64,000 bases of DNA from an uncultured Saprospiraceae bacterium (GTDB lineage Bacteria; Bacteroidota; Bacteroidia; Chitinophagales; Saprospiraceae). The stretch spans positions 186,001 to 250,000 of the forward strand of contig CALLPI010000001.1 in NCBI GenBank assembly GCA_938015595.1. Reading direction: 5' to 3'. Numbering within the stretch: position 1 is the first letter of the stretch; each line of letters starts with the position of its first letter. Below are positions 1 through 9,270 of the stretch, in pieces. Both the position numbers and the translations under genes were made by a program. The notes beneath the pieces are model-generated. The model saw only the letters and a program-made list of their open reading frames with translations. It did no database searches and was not told the origin of the DNA.

Positions 1-2
1 CT

Positions 3-227
3 ACTCACGGTCAGCACAATCGTATGCGTGCTCCTGGCTCCATCGGCGCGTCTTCTTTCCCGTCTAAAGTATTCAAAGGTATGCGTATGGCCGGCCGCGA
101 TGGCGGCGACCGCGTCAAAATTCGCAATCTCCAGGTGGTCAAGATTTTTCCTGAGCAGAATCTGATCCTGGTCAAGGGGGCAATACCTGGCCACAACGGC
201 TCTTTTGTTATTCTTGAAAAAAAGTAA
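3..227 (+). CDS. rplC: 50S ribosomal protein L3, C-terminal part (5' truncated by window edge)
   Basis: L3 binds 23S rRNA near the peptidyl-transferase centre and starts the S10 cluster in many bacteria. The open frame enters from the left edge and begins with [15 protein letters not shown], the conserved L3 segment (H-G-x-H-x-x-x-R-x-P-G-S-I-G). It ends with the typical [15 protein letters not shown] tail. Only the last 74 residues lie in the window, so the true start is outside. The stop is 4 bases before the likely rplD start, so the two genes are in one transcript. Confidence 0.95.
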   Translation, partial: THGQHNRMRAPGSIGASSFPSKVFKGMRMAGRDGGDRVKIRNLQVVKIFPEQNLILVKGAIPGHNGSFVILEKK

Positions 228-231
228 ATCA

Positions 232-864
232 ATGGCCATGACACTCGAAGTTCTCAATACAGAAGGCCAGCCCACGGGTAGAACCGTCGAATTACCGGCA
301 CACATCTTTGGCATCGAACCCAACGAACACGTGGTTTACCTGGCAGTCAAGCAATATCTGGCCAATCAACGCCAAGGTACACACAAGGCCAAAGAGCGCA
401 GCGAGATAAGCGGCTCCACACGCAAGTTGCACCGCCAAAAAGGAACCGGTGGCTCTCGCAAAGGCGATATCAACAACCCGCTTTACCACGGCGGTGCCCG
501 CGTATTTGGCCCTCGTCCGCGCGACTACAGTCAGAAACTCAACAAGAAGGTCAAGCGGCTGGCTCGCTTGTCGGCCTTGTCTAGCAAAGCAGCCAACGGG
601 CAAATTCTCGTTGTAGAGGATTTCTCCTTTGATGTGCCCAAGACTAAAGCCTACAAAGGTCTGCTTAACAAACTCAGTGTAGCCGACCGCAAAACGCTAG
701 TGGTCACTGCCGAACACGATCCCGTGTTGTACCTGTCGGGGCGCAATCTGCAGGAATCTTCCGTGATGCGCGCATCCGACCTCAATACCTATGAAATTCT
801 CAAAGCCCAGACGCTCATCTTGAGCGAAGGTGCCCTAGAAAAAATCAAACAATCCTTTGCCTGA
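232..864 (+). CDS. rplD: 50S ribosomal protein L4
   Basis: L4 lines the peptide exit tunnel; in enterobacteria it also represses its own operon, which cannot be judged here. The protein (about 210 residues) has the L4 core with the basic loop around KLHRQKGTGGSRKGDINNP and the GGARVFGPRPRDYSQKLNKK motif. An in-frame TTG lies at 205 inside rplC. The ATG at 232, just after the rplC stop, gives a normal L4 N-terminus, MAMTLEVLNTEG, and ATG 238 is nearly as good. It is followed 42 bases later by rplW. Confidence 0.95.
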   Translation: MAMTLEVLNTEGQPTGRTVELPAHIFGIEPNEHVVYLAVKQYLANQRQGTHKAKERSEISGSTRKLHRQKGTGGSRKGDINNPLYHGGARVFGPRPRDYSQKLNKKVKRLARLSALSSKAANGQILVVEDFSFDVPKTKAYKGLLNKLSVADRKTLVVTAEHDPVLYLSGRNLQESSVMRASDLNTYEILKAQTLILSEGALEKIKQSFA

Positions 865-906
865 CACTGCATCGGCCTTACGCCGGGCTTCAAAACGATA
901 TAAATC

Positions 907-1203
907 ATGGGAAAGTTAGTGCTCATCAAGCCGGTGCTCAGCGAAAAAGCGGAGCGGCTCTCCGAAAAGCGCCAGCAGTACACCTTCATTGTGGACCGCA
1001 AGGTAAATAAGTTGGAGATCAAAAAAGCGGTGGAGGCCATGTACAATGTCAATGTAGAATCGGTGAACACCGCCGTCATACCTGGCAAGATCAAGTCTCG
1101 CAATACCAAAACGGGCATTGTGCGTGGTCGCAAGCCAGCCTACAAGAAGGCTTTCGTTACGCTGATTAAAGGAGAAGAAATTGATTTATACGGCAACATT
1201 TGA
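907..1203 (+). CDS. rplW: 50S ribosomal protein L23
   Basis: L23 sits at the exit of the peptide tunnel and docks the signal recognition particle and trigger factor. The 98-residue protein has the family pattern: LIKPVLSEKAERL near the N-terminus, the YTFIVDRKVNKLEIKKAVE helix and strand, and the V-x-S-V-N-T segment followed by a basic loop (KIKSRNTKTGIVRGRKPAYKK). Length is normal. It follows rplD and precedes rplB in the standard order. Confidence 0.95.
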   Translation: MGKLVLIKPVLSEKAERLSEKRQQYTFIVDRKVNKLEIKKAVEAMYNVNVESVNTAVIPGKIKSRNTKTGIVRGRKPAYKKAFVTLIKGEEIDLYGNI

Positions 1204-1250
1204 TACGCTGGCTTTCCACTGGCGTCCAAATTGTATAAAAACGCTATCCA

Positions 1251-2084
1251 ATGGCAGTTAAAAAATATAATCCGGTCACTCCTGGTACGCGCTTCCGAAT
1301 CGCCAATGCCTTTGCGGAAGTCACTACTGACAAGCCAGAGAAAAGCTTGTTGGCGCCCATCAAGAAATCAGGCGGGCGCAACAGCAGCGGCCACCTGACC
1401 ATGCGCCAGCGTGGCGGAGGCCACAAGCGTCGCTACCGCATCATAGATTTCAAGCGCAACAAAGACGGCGTGCCGGCTACAGTGCAAACCATAGAATACG
1501 ATCCCAACCGCTCTGCTTTCATCGCGTTGCTCCAGTACGAAGATGGGGAGAAGCGCTACATCATTGCGCCCAATGGCCTCAAAGTAGGCGCCAAGCTCAT
1601 GTCCGGCCCGGGCGTAGCCCCCACGTTGGGCAACACCCTGCTGCTGAGCGAAGTACCACTGGGTGCAGAAATCCATGCTATTGAGATGCACCCAGGCAAA
1701 GGCGCAGCCCTGGCTCGTAGCGCCGGCACCTATGCTGTACTCACCGGCCGCGAAGGTAAGTATGCCTCTATCCGGCTCCCGTCAGGCGAACTCCGCCGCA
1801 TCCTACTCGCTTGCCGAGCTACCATAGGCGTAGCTTCTAATCCTGACCATAGCTTGGTGGTGTCCGGCAAGGCTGGACGCAGCCGTTGGTTAGGCCGTCG
1901 GCCCCGCGTACGCGGCGTAGCCATGAACCCCGTGGATCACCCTATGGGTGGCGGCGAAGGTCGCGCCTCCGGCGGGCATCCGCGCAACCGCAATGGCAAA
2001 CCTGCCAAAGGTCTGAAAACCCGCAACAACAAAAAGCACTCTACCAAACTGATTATTTCCAGACGTAAAACGTCGAATAAATAA
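1251..2084 (+). CDS. rplB: 50S ribosomal protein L2
   Basis: L2 is a core large-subunit protein needed for subunit association and peptidyl-transferase activity. The 277-residue sequence has the hallmarks: [16 protein letters not shown] near residue 60, the ANPDHS-like stretch (SNPDHSLV), and the universally conserved [23 protein letters not shown] segment, which includes the histidine near the active centre. The C-terminus is strongly basic. Length matches the family (about 274). Confidence 0.97.
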   Translation: MAVKKYNPVTPGTRFRIANAFAEVTTDKPEKSLLAPIKKSGGRNSSGHLTMRQRGGGHKRRYRIIDFKRNKDGVPATVQTIEYDPNRSAFIALLQYEDGEKRYIIAPNGLKVGAKLMSGPGVAPTLGNTLLLSEVPLGAEIHAIEMHPGKGAALARSAGTYAVLTGREGKYASIRLPSGELRRILLACRATIGVASNPDHSLVVSGKAGRSRWLGRRPRVRGVAMNPVDHPMGGGEGRASGGHPRNRNGKPAKGLKTRNNKKHSTKLIISRRKTSNK

Positions 2085-2119
2085 CAAGGTCGTACCATCT
2101 TAAATATCCACTCGTTCCA

Positions 2120-2389
2120 ATGGCAAGATCAATAAAAAAAGGCCCTTACGTGTTCCACAAGTTGTTGGATAAGGTGCTCAAAGCCAAGCAATCCAATAGG
2201 AAGTCTGTGATTAAAACCTGGTCCAGAGCTTCCATGATCATCCCCGACATGGTGGGCGAAACCATTGCCGTACACAACGGTAAGACCTTCGTGCCCGTTT
2301 ATATCACGGAAAATATGGTAGGCCATAAACTCGGAGAATTTGCCCCCACCCGCAACTTTAAAGGGCACTCCGGCAACCGCAAAAAATAA
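2120..2389 (+). CDS. rpsS: 30S ribosomal protein S19
   Basis: S19 forms a head complex with S13 on the small subunit. The 89-residue protein begins [11 protein letters not shown] and has the conserved [15 protein letters not shown], the [25 protein letters not shown] region (read as overlapping blocks) and FKGHSG near the end, all diagnostic of S19. It lies between rplB and rplV as expected. Confidence 0.97.
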   Translation: MARSIKKGPYVFHKLLDKVLKAKQSNRKSVIKTWSRASMIIPDMVGETIAVHNGKTFVPVYITENMVGHKLGEFAPTRNFKGHSGNRKK

Positions 2390-2456
2390 AATTTTGGTGA
2401 TGCAAGGTATCCGATACGGCGCCGCATCTCGACCTGTTGAAAACTGAAAAGATAAA

Positions 2457-2864
2457 ATGGAAGCAGTAGCCAAACTCAAAAACTGTCCTATGTCGGCTCG
2501 CAAGATGCGGCTAGTCATGGACAATATCCGCGGCAAGGACGTGAACCAGGCCTTGAACATCCTGCGTTTCACCAAGCGCGAGTCTGCCTCCTGGCTGGAA
2601 AAAGTGCTCGTATCTGCCATTGCCAATTGGGAGTACAAACTCGACAACGAGGAGAATGCCGACGACTACGATCTGTTTATTAAAACGGCTCTTGTGGACG
2701 AGGGTACTTTTCTCAAGCGCTTCCGACCAGCACCACACGGGCGCGCTCATCGTATCCGCAAGCGCACCTGCCACGCTACTATAGTGGTAGAAAATCGCAA
2801 GCCTCTGGGCTTTGAGCTGGAAGAAGAAGCACAGGAAGAAGCAGTAGAGCAAAACGAAGAATAA
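2457..2864 (+). CDS. rplV: 50S ribosomal protein L22, acidic C-terminal tail
   Basis: L22 contributes a beta-hairpin to the peptide exit tunnel. The sequence shows the L22 core MSARKMRLVMDNIRGK and the terminal hairpin motif KRFRPAPHGRAHRIRKRTCH. At 135 residues it is longer than the usual 110-115. The excess is a Glu-rich C-terminal tail (ELEEEAQEEAVEQNEE), which is unusual for an RNA-binding protein. Such tails occur on Bacteroidota ribosomal proteins, and their role is not known to me. Confidence 0.95.
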   Translation: MEAVAKLKNCPMSARKMRLVMDNIRGKDVNQALNILRFTKRESASWLEKVLVSAIANWEYKLDNEENADDYDLFIKTALVDEGTFLKRFRPAPHGRAHRIRKRTCHATIVVENRKPLGFELEEEAQEEAVEQNEE

Positions 2865-2897
2865 GACAACGAGTAAGCACTTTTTTAATACGCTTTT

Positions 2898-3737
2898 ATG
2901 GGTCAAAAGACAAATCCAATCGGCAATCGGCTCGGTATCATACGCGGCTGGGATTCCAACTGGTTCGGAGGTAAAGACTTCGGGCAAAAAGTAGTGGAAG
3001 ATGAGCGCATTCGCAACTACCTCAATGCGCGTATAGCCAAAGGCGGTATTGCCCGTATCGTAATTGAGCGCACGCTCAAGCGCATCACGGTCACGATTCA
3101 TACCTCCCGCCCGGGTATCATTATTGGCAAGGGCGGCCAGGAAGTGGACCGCATCCGCGAGGAGTTGAAGAAACTTACCGGTAAGGAATCGCAGATCAAC
3201 ATCTTTGAGATTCGCAAGCCAGAGCTCGACGCCGCCATTGTGTCGGAGTCCATTGCCAAGCAACTCGAAGCCCGTATTAACTATCGGCGCGCCATTAAAA
3301 CGGCCATCCAGTCCACGCTTCGGGCTGGCGCAGAAGGCATCAAGGTGCGGATTTCCGGTCGTTTGAACGGCGCGGAGATGTCGCGCACAGAAGAATTCAA
3401 GGATGGCCGCACCCCTCTGCATACCTTCCGCGCAGATATTGACTACGCCCTGCGCGAAGCGCAAACGGTGTACGGCAAGATTGGCATTAAGGTATGGATA
3501 TGTAAAGGCGAGGTGTTCGGCAAGCGCGATCTTAGCCCCAACATCGGTGCCGCTAAGAAAGAAGGTGCGTCCATGGGCGCCAGTGACGATCGTAGAGATC
3601 GCAGAGAAGGCGGCAGCGATCGCCGGGATGGTGGTCGTGGCGGCCGTGGGGGTGATCGCAGGGAAGGCGGTCGCGGTGGTCGTAGCAGCGCCGACAGAAG
3701 AAGCGGGGGCAGTGGAAGAAATCAGCGCAGAGGTTAG
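2898..3737 (+). CDS. rpsC: 30S ribosomal protein S3 with Arg/Gly-rich C-terminal extension
   Basis: S3 lines the mRNA entry channel and has helicase-related function. The KH domain is visible ([20 protein letters not shown], about residues 73-92), followed by the C-terminal domain with [20 protein letters not shown]. Residues from about 228 to 279 form a low-complexity extension of DRRDRREGG and GGRGG repeats, so the protein is 279 residues against about 210-230 in E. coli and Bacillus. The tail is strongly basic and RGG-like, suggesting extra RNA contacts; that is an inference. A promoter-like element lies downstream, before rplP. Confidence 0.96.
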   Translation: MGQKTNPIGNRLGIIRGWDSNWFGGKDFGQKVVEDERIRNYLNARIAKGGIARIVIERTLKRITVTIHTSRPGIIIGKGGQEVDRIREELKKLTGKESQINIFEIRKPELDAAIVSESIAKQLEARINYRRAIKTAIQSTLRAGAEGIKVRISGRLNGAEMSRTEEFKDGRTPLHTFRADIDYALREAQTVYGKIGIKVWICKGEVFGKRDLSPNIGAAKKEGASMGASDDRRDRREGGSDRRDGGRGGRGGDRREGGRGGRSSADRRSGGSGRNQRRG

Positions 3738-3758
3738 GATATTTGATCAATAATGTCG

Positions 3759-3766
3759 TACCTTTG
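3759..3766 (+). promoter_or_regulatory. TAnnTTTG promoter-like element upstream of rplP
   Basis: TACCTTTG matches the Bacteroidota -7 consensus and lies in the 85-base rpsC-rplP gap, the largest in this part of the cluster. A TTTG at 3742-3745 is closer than the usual -33 spacing, so the match is partial. If active it would let the rplP-to-rplO part be transcribed separately. Confidence 0.35.
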
Positions 3767-3822
3767 CGCCACTTTTCGCATAAGGAAACCAGAAAGCGCG
3801 CAAAGTAGCAAACATAATAGCC

Positions 3823-4242
3823 ATGTTACAGCCAAAAAGAACAAAATATCGCAAGCAGCAGAAGGGTAGAAATGAGGGCATTGACTACCGCGGCAGCAAG
3901 GTGGCGTTCGGCTCCATTGCGCTCAAAGCCATGACCGGAGGCCGCATCACCAACCGACAGATCGAATCTGCCCGTATCGCTATGACCCGCTACATGAAGC
4001 GGGAGGGCAAAGTCTGGATTCGCATCTTCCCCGACAAGCCCATCACGGCCAAGCCTCAGGAAGTGCGCATGGGTAAGGGTAAAGGCTCGCTCGACCATTG
4101 GGTAGCCCAGGTCAAGCCAGGCCGTATCATGTTTGAAGTGGACGGCGTGCCCTATGCAGTGGCTGCTGAGGCGCTTCGCCTGGCCGCCCAGAAGCTGCCT
4201 GTTCTTACCAAAACTGTAACGCGCCCTGACTACCAGGAGTAA
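3823..4242 (+). CDS. rplP: 50S ribosomal protein L16
   Basis: L16 organises the A-site region of the large subunit. The 139-residue protein starts [16 protein letters not shown] and shows the conserved [18 protein letters not shown] and the [20 protein letters not shown] block followed by [19 protein letters not shown] (overlapping pieces of the family signature). Length is normal. It opens the second half of the S10 cluster. Confidence 0.97.
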   Translation: MLQPKRTKYRKQQKGRNEGIDYRGSKVAFGSIALKAMTGGRITNRQIESARIAMTRYMKREGKVWIRIFPDKPITAKPQEVRMGKGKGSLDHWVAQVKPGRIMFEVDGVPYAVAAEALRLAAQKLPVLTKTVTRPDYQE

Positions 4243-4268
4243 TTCGTGAATCTCACAATCTTTTCAAG

Positions 4269-4532
4269 ATGCCAAGTAATAAATCGCTAGAATTGCAACA
4301 ACTCTCCGATACCGACCTGACCGGCGAGTTGGAAACACTGGAGGCGCAATATAATGCCATGCACTTCGAGCATGTGCTCAAAGGCCTGGACAACCCGCTC
4401 AAACTCAGGGAGATGCGTCGCGATATTGCCAGAATCAAGACGGAGTTGCGCCGTCGAGAGATCGAATCTATGGGACCCGAGGCTATGGCAAATCGCTCCA
4501 AAATACGCGCGCGTCGTCGCAAAGGCAAATAA
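4269..4532 (+). CDS. rpmC: 50S ribosomal protein L29
   Basis: L29 is a small two-helix protein beside L23 at the tunnel exit. The family pattern is clear in the N-terminal LQQLSDTDLTGELETLEAQY and in NPLKLREMRRDIARIKTEL, the second helix. The protein is 87 residues, about 20 longer than usual, because of a basic C-terminal tail ending RSKIRARRRKGK. Its place between rplP and rpsQ is canonical. Confidence 0.93.
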   Translation: MPSNKSLELQQLSDTDLTGELETLEAQYNAMHFEHVLKGLDNPLKLREMRRDIARIKTELRRREIESMGPEAMANRSKIRARRRKGK

Positions 4533-4573
4533 ATCAATAGCAGCAGCACGGTATAGCAAACCACCATACCATC

Positions 4574-4831
4574 ATGGAAGAAAGAAAATTGAGAAAAACA
4601 AAGGTCGGCGTGGTCACCAGTAACAAGATGGACAAGACCATTGCCGTATCGGTAGAGCGGAGGCTTAAGCACCCGATCTACGGCAAGTTTGTGAAAAAGT
4701 CCAACAAATTTTTGGCACACGACGAAAACGGCGAATGCAATATTGGCGATGTAGTCAAAATCATGGAAACCCGTCCCTTGAGTAAGTTCAAGCGCTGGCG
4801 ACTGGTTGAAATTATTGAAAGAGCAAAATAA
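4574..4831 (+). CDS. rpsQ: 30S ribosomal protein S17
   Basis: S17 is a primary 16S rRNA-binding OB-fold protein. The 85-residue sequence has the signature [20 protein letters not shown], the [19 protein letters not shown] strand-loop-strand and [20 protein letters not shown]. The order rpmC-rpsQ-rplN is standard. Confidence 0.97.
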   Translation: MEERKLRKTKVGVVTSNKMDKTIAVSVERRLKHPIYGKFVKKSNKFLAHDENGECNIGDVVKIMETRPLSKFKRWRLVEIIERAK

Positions 4832-4842
4832 CATTTCGTGTC

Positions 4843-5208
4843 ATGATCCAGCAGGAATCCAGGCTCAGAGTAGCCGACAACAGCGGCGCCAAAGAAGTGC
4901 TCTGTATCCGCGTATTAGGCGGCTCGCACCGCCGCTACGCTTCCATCGGCGACCAAATTGTCGTTTCCGTAAAGGATGCCAGCCCCGGGGGTATTAAGAA
5001 GGGCACAGTTTCTAAGGCCGTGGTGGTGCGTACCAAGAAGGAGATTCGCCGAAAGGACGGCTCCTACATTCGCTTCGACGACAATGCCGTGGTGTTGCTC
5101 AACAACCAGGGCGAACCACGAGGCACGCGTATCTTCGGGCCAGTAGCGCGCGAATTGCGCGAACGCGATTATATGCGTATTGTATCCTTGGCGCCTGAGG
5201 TGCTCTGA
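4843..5208 (+). CDS. rplN: 50S ribosomal protein L14
   Basis: L14 forms intersubunit bridges. The 121-residue protein starts [20 protein letters not shown] and contains [15 protein letters not shown] and the conserved end pattern [15 protein letters not shown], all family signatures. It begins 12 bases after rpsQ stops, so the two are translated from one message. Confidence 0.97.
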   Translation: MIQQESRLRVADNSGAKEVLCIRVLGGSHRRYASIGDQIVVSVKDASPGGIKKGTVSKAVVVRTKKEIRRKDGSYIRFDDNAVVLLNNQGEPRGTRIFGPVARELRERDYMRIVSLAPEVL

Positions 5209-5257
5209 TTGCCCTTGCTTACAACTATAATGAAGCTGTTTTAATTTTCTTAATACT

Positions 5258-5608
5258 ATGACTGCCAAGAATCAGCAAAAGCGCTTCGCTCCGAAGCTCA
5301 AAATCAAAAAAGGCGACCGCGTGGTGGTCATCTCCGGTGCCTACAAAGACCGCAGCAAGGTGCGCGAAGTCCTTGAGGTATTTCCCAAGGAAAACCGTGC
5401 CATTGTGGATCAGGTCAACATTGTGAAGCGCCATACCAAGCCGACCCAGAGCTCGCAAGGTGGCATCATTGAGAAACCTGCGTCCATACACCTGTCTAAA
5501 CTCATGCTCGTAGACCCCAAAACCGGCGAGCCCACCCGCGTGGGCCGCAAACTGGTAGAGGGCAAATTGGAGCGCTATTCTAAGAAATCCGGTGAAATTA
5601 TCAAGTGA
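5258..5608 (+). CDS. rplX: 50S ribosomal protein L24
   Basis: L24 initiates large-subunit assembly by binding the 5' domain of 23S rRNA. The KOW motif is visible ([19 protein letters not shown]), followed by [20 protein letters not shown] and the conserved [19 protein letters not shown]. At 116 residues the length is slightly above average. The TGA stop overlaps the rplE ATG by one base, which indicates translational coupling. Confidence 0.97.
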   Translation: MTAKNQQKRFAPKLKIKKGDRVVVISGAYKDRSKVREVLEVFPKENRAIVDQVNIVKRHTKPTQSSQGGIIEKPASIHLSKLMLVDPKTGEPTRVGRKLVEGKLERYSKKSGEIIK

Positions 5609-6177
5609 TGAACACTACAACCACATACGTTCCACGTTTCAAAAAGAAATATCGCGAGGAGGTAGTACCCGCCCTCATGGAGCAGTTTCAGTACAGCACC
5701 GTCATGCAAGTGCCTCGGCTGGTCAAAATATGCATCAACCAAGGTATTGGCGAAGCCACCCAAGACAAAAAATTGGTGGACAATGCGGCCGCTGAACTGA
5801 CTTTGATCGCTGGTCAAAAGGCAGTACCCACTAAGGCCAAGCGTTCTGTGTCGAATTTCAAGTTGCGCGAAGGTATGCCCATTGGCGTACGCGTGACCTT
5901 GCGCGAAAACCGCATGTACGAGTTCCTCGACAGGCTCATCACGGTAGCTCTGCCTCGCGTACGCGATTTTCGCGGTATTAACGACAAGAGCTTTGACGGA
6001 AGAGGCAACTATTCGATGGGCATCACTGAGCACATCATCTTCCCTGAAATTGACTTGGACAAAGTCAGCAAAATCATAGGTATGGACATTACCTTCGTGA
6101 CGACAGCTAAAACTGACCAGGAAGCCTTCGCATTGCTCAAGTTGCTTGGGTTACCTTTCAAAAACCAGAAAAACTGA
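5608..6177 (+). CDS. rplE: 50S ribosomal protein L5
   Basis: L5 binds 5S rRNA and contacts P-site tRNA. The protein (189 residues) shows [36 protein letters not shown], the [16 protein letters not shown] block and the C-terminal [20 protein letters not shown]. The ATG shares its A with the rplX TGA stop (TGATG arrangement). A GTG one codon earlier is also possible, but the ATG is preferred. Confidence 0.97.
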   Translation: MNTTTTYVPRFKKKYREEVVPALMEQFQYSTVMQVPRLVKICINQGIGEATQDKKLVDNAAAELTLIAGQKAVPTKAKRSVSNFKLREGMPIGVRVTLRENRMYEFLDRLITVALPRVRDFRGINDKSFDGRGNYSMGITEHIIFPEIDLDKVSKIIGMDITFVTTAKTDQEAFALLKLLGLPFKNQKN

Positions 6178-6187
6178 TCTTGGCAAT

Positions 6188-6457
6188 ATGGCAAAGAAAT
6201 CTGTAATCGCCCGCGAAGTAAAGCGCGCCAAATTAGTGGCCAAGTACGCCAACCTGCGCAAAAGACTTAAGGAAGAAGGCAACTGGGATGAGCTCGACAA
6301 ACTCCCGCGCAACAGCAATCCCATCCGCCTGCACAATCGCTGCGGCCTCACTGGTCGGCCTAAAGGATACATGCGGCACTTTGGTATCTGCCGTGTAAAG
6401 TTTCGTGAAATGGCCCTGGAAGGAAAGATTCCTGGGATTACTAAAGCCAGTTGGTAA
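6188..6457 (+). CDS. rpsN: 30S ribosomal protein S14 (zinc-free type)
   Basis: S14 is a head protein of the small subunit. The 89-residue product begins [20 protein letters not shown] and carries the signature [20 protein letters not shown]. The CxxC pairs of the zinc-binding short S14 are absent, so this is the longer zinc-independent form. The ATG at 6188 is chosen because the open frame extends upstream into rplE without family similarity. Confidence 0.96.
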   Translation: MAKKSVIAREVKRAKLVAKYANLRKRLKEEGNWDELDKLPRNSNPIRLHNRCGLTGRPKGYMRHFGICRVKFREMALEGKIPGITKASW

Positions 6458-6527
6458 GCAAGCTGGCATGCTGAAGAGTAATAATATTGCCTTTTCGAAG
6501 GCTCATTTCGTTTAATTTTTTGGAAGA

Positions 6528-6941
6528 ATGGCTGCTTTAACAGACCCAATCGCAGATTACTTAACCCGCATTCGCAACGCACAGCAAGCGGGCCACAAAA
6601 TCGTGGAGATTCCGGCCTCCAGCGTCAAAAAGCGCATTACCGAAATCCTCTACAATCAAGGGTACATCCTAAAATACAAGTTTGACGACGAGGCCGGCAA
6701 AGGCGGTCAGGGTGTCATCAAAATAGCGCTCAAGTACGATCCGGCCACTCGCCAGCCCATTATTCGCCGCCTGGTGCGCGTCAGCAAGCCGGGGCTGCGT
6801 AAGTATAGCTCAGCAGATAACTTGCCCCGAGTGATCAACGGTTTGGGTATTGCCATTGTTTCTACTTCACAAGGTCTGATGACCGACAAAGAAGCACGCG
6901 CCCGCCACATCGGCGGCGAAGTATTGTGCTACGTGTATTAA
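6528..6941 (+). CDS. rpsH: 30S ribosomal protein S8
   Basis: S8 is a primary 16S rRNA-binding protein in the central domain; in E. coli it also represses the spc operon. The 137-residue protein has the N-terminal [31 protein letters not shown] and the signature [20 protein letters not shown] near the C-terminus. It follows rpsN after a 70-base AT-rich spacer. Confidence 0.97.
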   Translation: MAALTDPIADYLTRIRNAQQAGHKIVEIPASSVKKRITEILYNQGYILKYKFDDEAGKGGQGVIKIALKYDPATRQPIIRRLVRVSKPGLRKYSSADNLPRVINGLGIAIVSTSQGLMTDKEARARHIGGEVLCYVY

Positions 6942-6980
6942 TCAAATATGCTTTTTGAAAGGCATTTAAAATAGATAGCC

Positions 6981-7553
6981 ATGTCTCGTGTAGGAAAACT
7001 GCCCATATCGCTACCCAAAGGCGTAGAGGTGACAATAAGCAAAGGCAATCTGGTCACGGTAAAAGGACCAAAAGGAACGCTCTCCGAGCAGCTACACCCG
7101 GATTTGTCCATAGAGATTGAAAACGGTACACTCTCTGTAAGCCGCCCTACTGACCAAAAGCGCCACCGCGAAGCGCATGGGCTGGCCCGGGCTTTGCTCA
7201 ACAATCTAGTGACTGGTGTATCAGAAGGATTTGTCAAAGAACTTGAGCTTGTGGGGGTAGGTTATCGTGCTTCTAACGAGACCATGAAACAACTCCTGGA
7301 ACTTTCATTGGGCTATTCTCACCCGGTGATGTTCTACGTTCCCAACGAGGTAAAAGTGGAAACCAAGCAAGAAAAAGGTAAGAACCCGATTATCCGCCTG
7401 GAAAGTCACGATAAGCAACTCATTGGGCAAGTAGCAGCCAAAATCAAGGCCTTCCGCAAACCGGAGCCTTACAAAGGCAAGGGTGTTCGTTTCGTAGGCG
7501 AAGAAATCCGCCGCAAAGCGGGCAAGACCAGCGGCAAAGGCGGCAAAAAATAA
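6981..7553 (+). CDS. rplF: 50S ribosomal protein L6
   Basis: L6 lies near the factor-binding site of the large subunit. It starts [17 protein letters not shown], has a KGPKGTLS motif in the first domain and ends with the family segment [20 protein letters not shown] followed by a Lys/Gly tail (KTSGKGGKK). At 190 residues it is slightly longer than the usual 177-180. Confidence 0.97.
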   Translation: MSRVGKLPISLPKGVEVTISKGNLVTVKGPKGTLSEQLHPDLSIEIENGTLSVSRPTDQKRHREAHGLARALLNNLVTGVSEGFVKELELVGVGYRASNETMKQLLELSLGYSHPVMFYVPNEVKVETKQEKGKNPIIRLESHDKQLIGQVAAKIKAFRKPEPYKGKGVRFVGEEIRRKAGKTSGKGGKK

Positions 7554-7623
7554 GCGTTTGTTACAAGGGGCTTTGGGTTTGGATGTACGCCATACACTAA
7601 GGCCGAAATACATAATAACAACA

Positions 7624-7968
7624 ATGAACGAGTTAAAGCGTAGAAAAATTCACTATCGCATCCGCAAGAAGGTAAGCGGTACAGCACAGAAGCCGCGTTT
7701 GGCGGTATATCGCAGCAATAAAGCTATCTATTGCCAGGCTATAGACGACACTGCTGGCCATACGCTGGCGGCAGCGTCTTCGCGCGAGGCAGTCATACCC
7801 AAGAATGTGCCCAAGGTAGAGCAGTCGAAGTTGGTGGGCAAGCTGCTGGCTGAACGCCTGCTGGCCAAAAACTTATCTGTTGCCGTTTTTGACCGCGGGG
7901 GCTATCTGTACCACGGTCGCGTGAAGGCTTTGGCCGAAGGCGCGCGTGAAGGCGGACTGACCATCTAA
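7624..7968 (+). CDS. rplR: 50S ribosomal protein L18
   Basis: L18 binds 5S rRNA with L5. The sequence shows [20 protein letters not shown], the [12 protein letters not shown] segment, and the C-terminal [20 protein letters not shown] typical of L18. The ATG at 7624 gives a 114-residue protein, the family size. An upstream in-frame TTG at 7558 would add residues without L18 similarity. Confidence 0.97.
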   Translation: MNELKRRKIHYRIRKKVSGTAQKPRLAVYRSNKAIYCQAIDDTAGHTLAAASSREAVIPKNVPKVEQSKLVGKLLAERLLAKNLSVAVFDRGGYLYHGRVKALAEGAREGGLTI

Positions 7969-8004
7969 ATTAAAAAATAGAAAGTATCTCAACTGCATAC
8001 AAGC

Positions 8005-8523
8005 ATGGACAAGAGAAACGTCAATAAAGTAAAGCCGGTAGAGTCGGAATACAAAGAAAAACTGGTGGCGCTCAATCGAGTAGCTAAGGTAACTAAAGGT
8101 GGTCGTACCTTCAGTTTCGCAGCTATTGTGGTGGTAGGTGATGAAAAAGGCACGGTAGGCCAGGGCCTAGGTAAAGCCCGTGACGTGTCGGAGGCTATTG
8201 CCAAGGCAGTAGACGACGCTAAGAAAAACTTAGTGCACGTGCCCATTTACAAAGGCACTATTCCGCATGAGCAGAAAGGCAAGTATGGCGCCGGCAAGGT
8301 GTTGCTCAAGCCTGCTTCTGACGGTACTGGCGTGATAGCGGGTGGTGCCATGCGCGCTGTGCTTGAGATGGTGGGCATTCACAACGTGTTGGCTAAGTCC
8401 ACGGGGTCTTCCAACCCGCATAATGTGGTTAAAGCTACCATTGACGCGCTCACCAAATTGCGCAGCCCGATGGAGGTTGCCAAGCATCGCAACCTGACCC
8501 TTGAGAAACTCTTCCAGGGGTAA
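8005..8523 (+). CDS. rpsE: 30S ribosomal protein S5
   Basis: S5 contributes to decoding fidelity and mRNA helicase action. The 172-residue protein contains the N-terminal double-stranded RNA-binding fold ([20 protein letters not shown]), [19 protein letters not shown] and the C-terminal [20 protein letters not shown]. Its position after rplR is canonical. Confidence 0.97.
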   Translation: MDKRNVNKVKPVESEYKEKLVALNRVAKVTKGGRTFSFAAIVVVGDEKGTVGQGLGKARDVSEAIAKAVDDAKKNLVHVPIYKGTIPHEQKGKYGAGKVLLKPASDGTGVIAGGAMRAVLEMVGIHNVLAKSTGSSNPHNVVKATIDALTKLRSPMEVAKHRNLTLEKLFQG

Positions 8524-8619
8524 GCAAACCAGTCGGTTGACGGGGGCGCGTCGTTAAGGTTGCCCGCCGGCTACTGACAAAAACCTGATTTGAATAACTT
8601 CTCAAACGCCATAAGCAGT

Positions 8620-8802
8620 ATGGGCAAGATCAAAATTACCCAGGTTAAAAGCACCATTGACCGGCCCAAGCGCCAGAAAGATACCATCAAGGCGTTGGGT
8701 ATTCGCAAGATGCACCAGACGGTGGTGCACGAGGCTACTCCACAAATTTGGGGTATGGTCAAGACCGTCAGTCATTTGGTAAAAGTGGAGGAAGTCCAAT
8801 AA
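8620..8802 (+). CDS. rpmD: 50S ribosomal protein L30
   Basis: L30 is a small large-subunit protein. The ATG at 8620 gives 60 residues, MGKIKITQVKSTIDRPKRQK to the end, with the conserved IRKMHQTVVHEATPQIWGMV. This matches the L30 family in length and motif. An in-frame TTG ten codons upstream is less likely because it would lengthen the protein beyond the family norm. Confidence 0.95.
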   Translation: MGKIKITQVKSTIDRPKRQKDTIKALGIRKMHQTVVHEATPQIWGMVKTVSHLVKVEEVQ

Positions 8803-8814
8803 AAGCTGATTGCC

Positions 8815-9261
8815 ATGGAATTACATAACTTGAAACCGGCCCAAGGCGCCGTAAGAAACAGAAAGCGCGTAGGACGCGGCCAAGGCTCCGGCCGGGGGGG
8901 CACCTCTACGCGCGGCCACAAAGGGGCGGGTTCCCGCTCCGGCGACTCCACCAAAGTGGGCTTTGAGGGAGGTCAGATGCCGCTTCAGCGCCGCTTGCCT
9001 AAGATTGGATTCAAAAGCCCGAATCGCATTGAATTGGTGCCTATCAATCTAGAACGCCTCCAGGAGATCGCCGACAAGTACAGTGTAAATACCATTACGC
9101 CGGAGTTTCTGGTAGCCAAGGGCATCATTGGTAAGGGTGACCTGTACAAGGTGTTGGCTCGCGGTGAGTTGAAAACCCAACTCAGCGTCACGGCACATGC
9201 GTGCTCAGCTACGGCTAAGGCGGCTATCGAGGCTATTGGAGGTAGTATTAATCTCGTTTAA
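8815..9261 (+). CDS. rplO: 50S ribosomal protein L15
   Basis: L15 is a late-assembly large-subunit protein. It begins MELHNLKPAQGAVRNRKRVG followed by the Gly-rich basic segment (GRGQGSGRGGTSTRGHKGAG), then GFEGGQMPLQRRLPKIGFKS, as in all L15 proteins. The length of 148 is normal. It ends 9 bases before secY. Confidence 0.97.
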   Translation: MELHNLKPAQGAVRNRKRVGRGQGSGRGGTSTRGHKGAGSRSGDSTKVGFEGGQMPLQRRLPKIGFKSPNRIELVPINLERLQEIADKYSVNTITPEFLVAKGIIGKGDLYKVLARGELKTQLSVTAHACSATAKAAIEAIGGSINLV

Positions 9262-9270
9262 TCCTTTTGT

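Noticed and set aside
2511-3464. Long open frame of 317 codons on the minus strand opposite rplV and rpsC
   Set aside because: It is the complement of two certain ribosomal protein genes, and its composition has no domain-like motif; it is a shadow.
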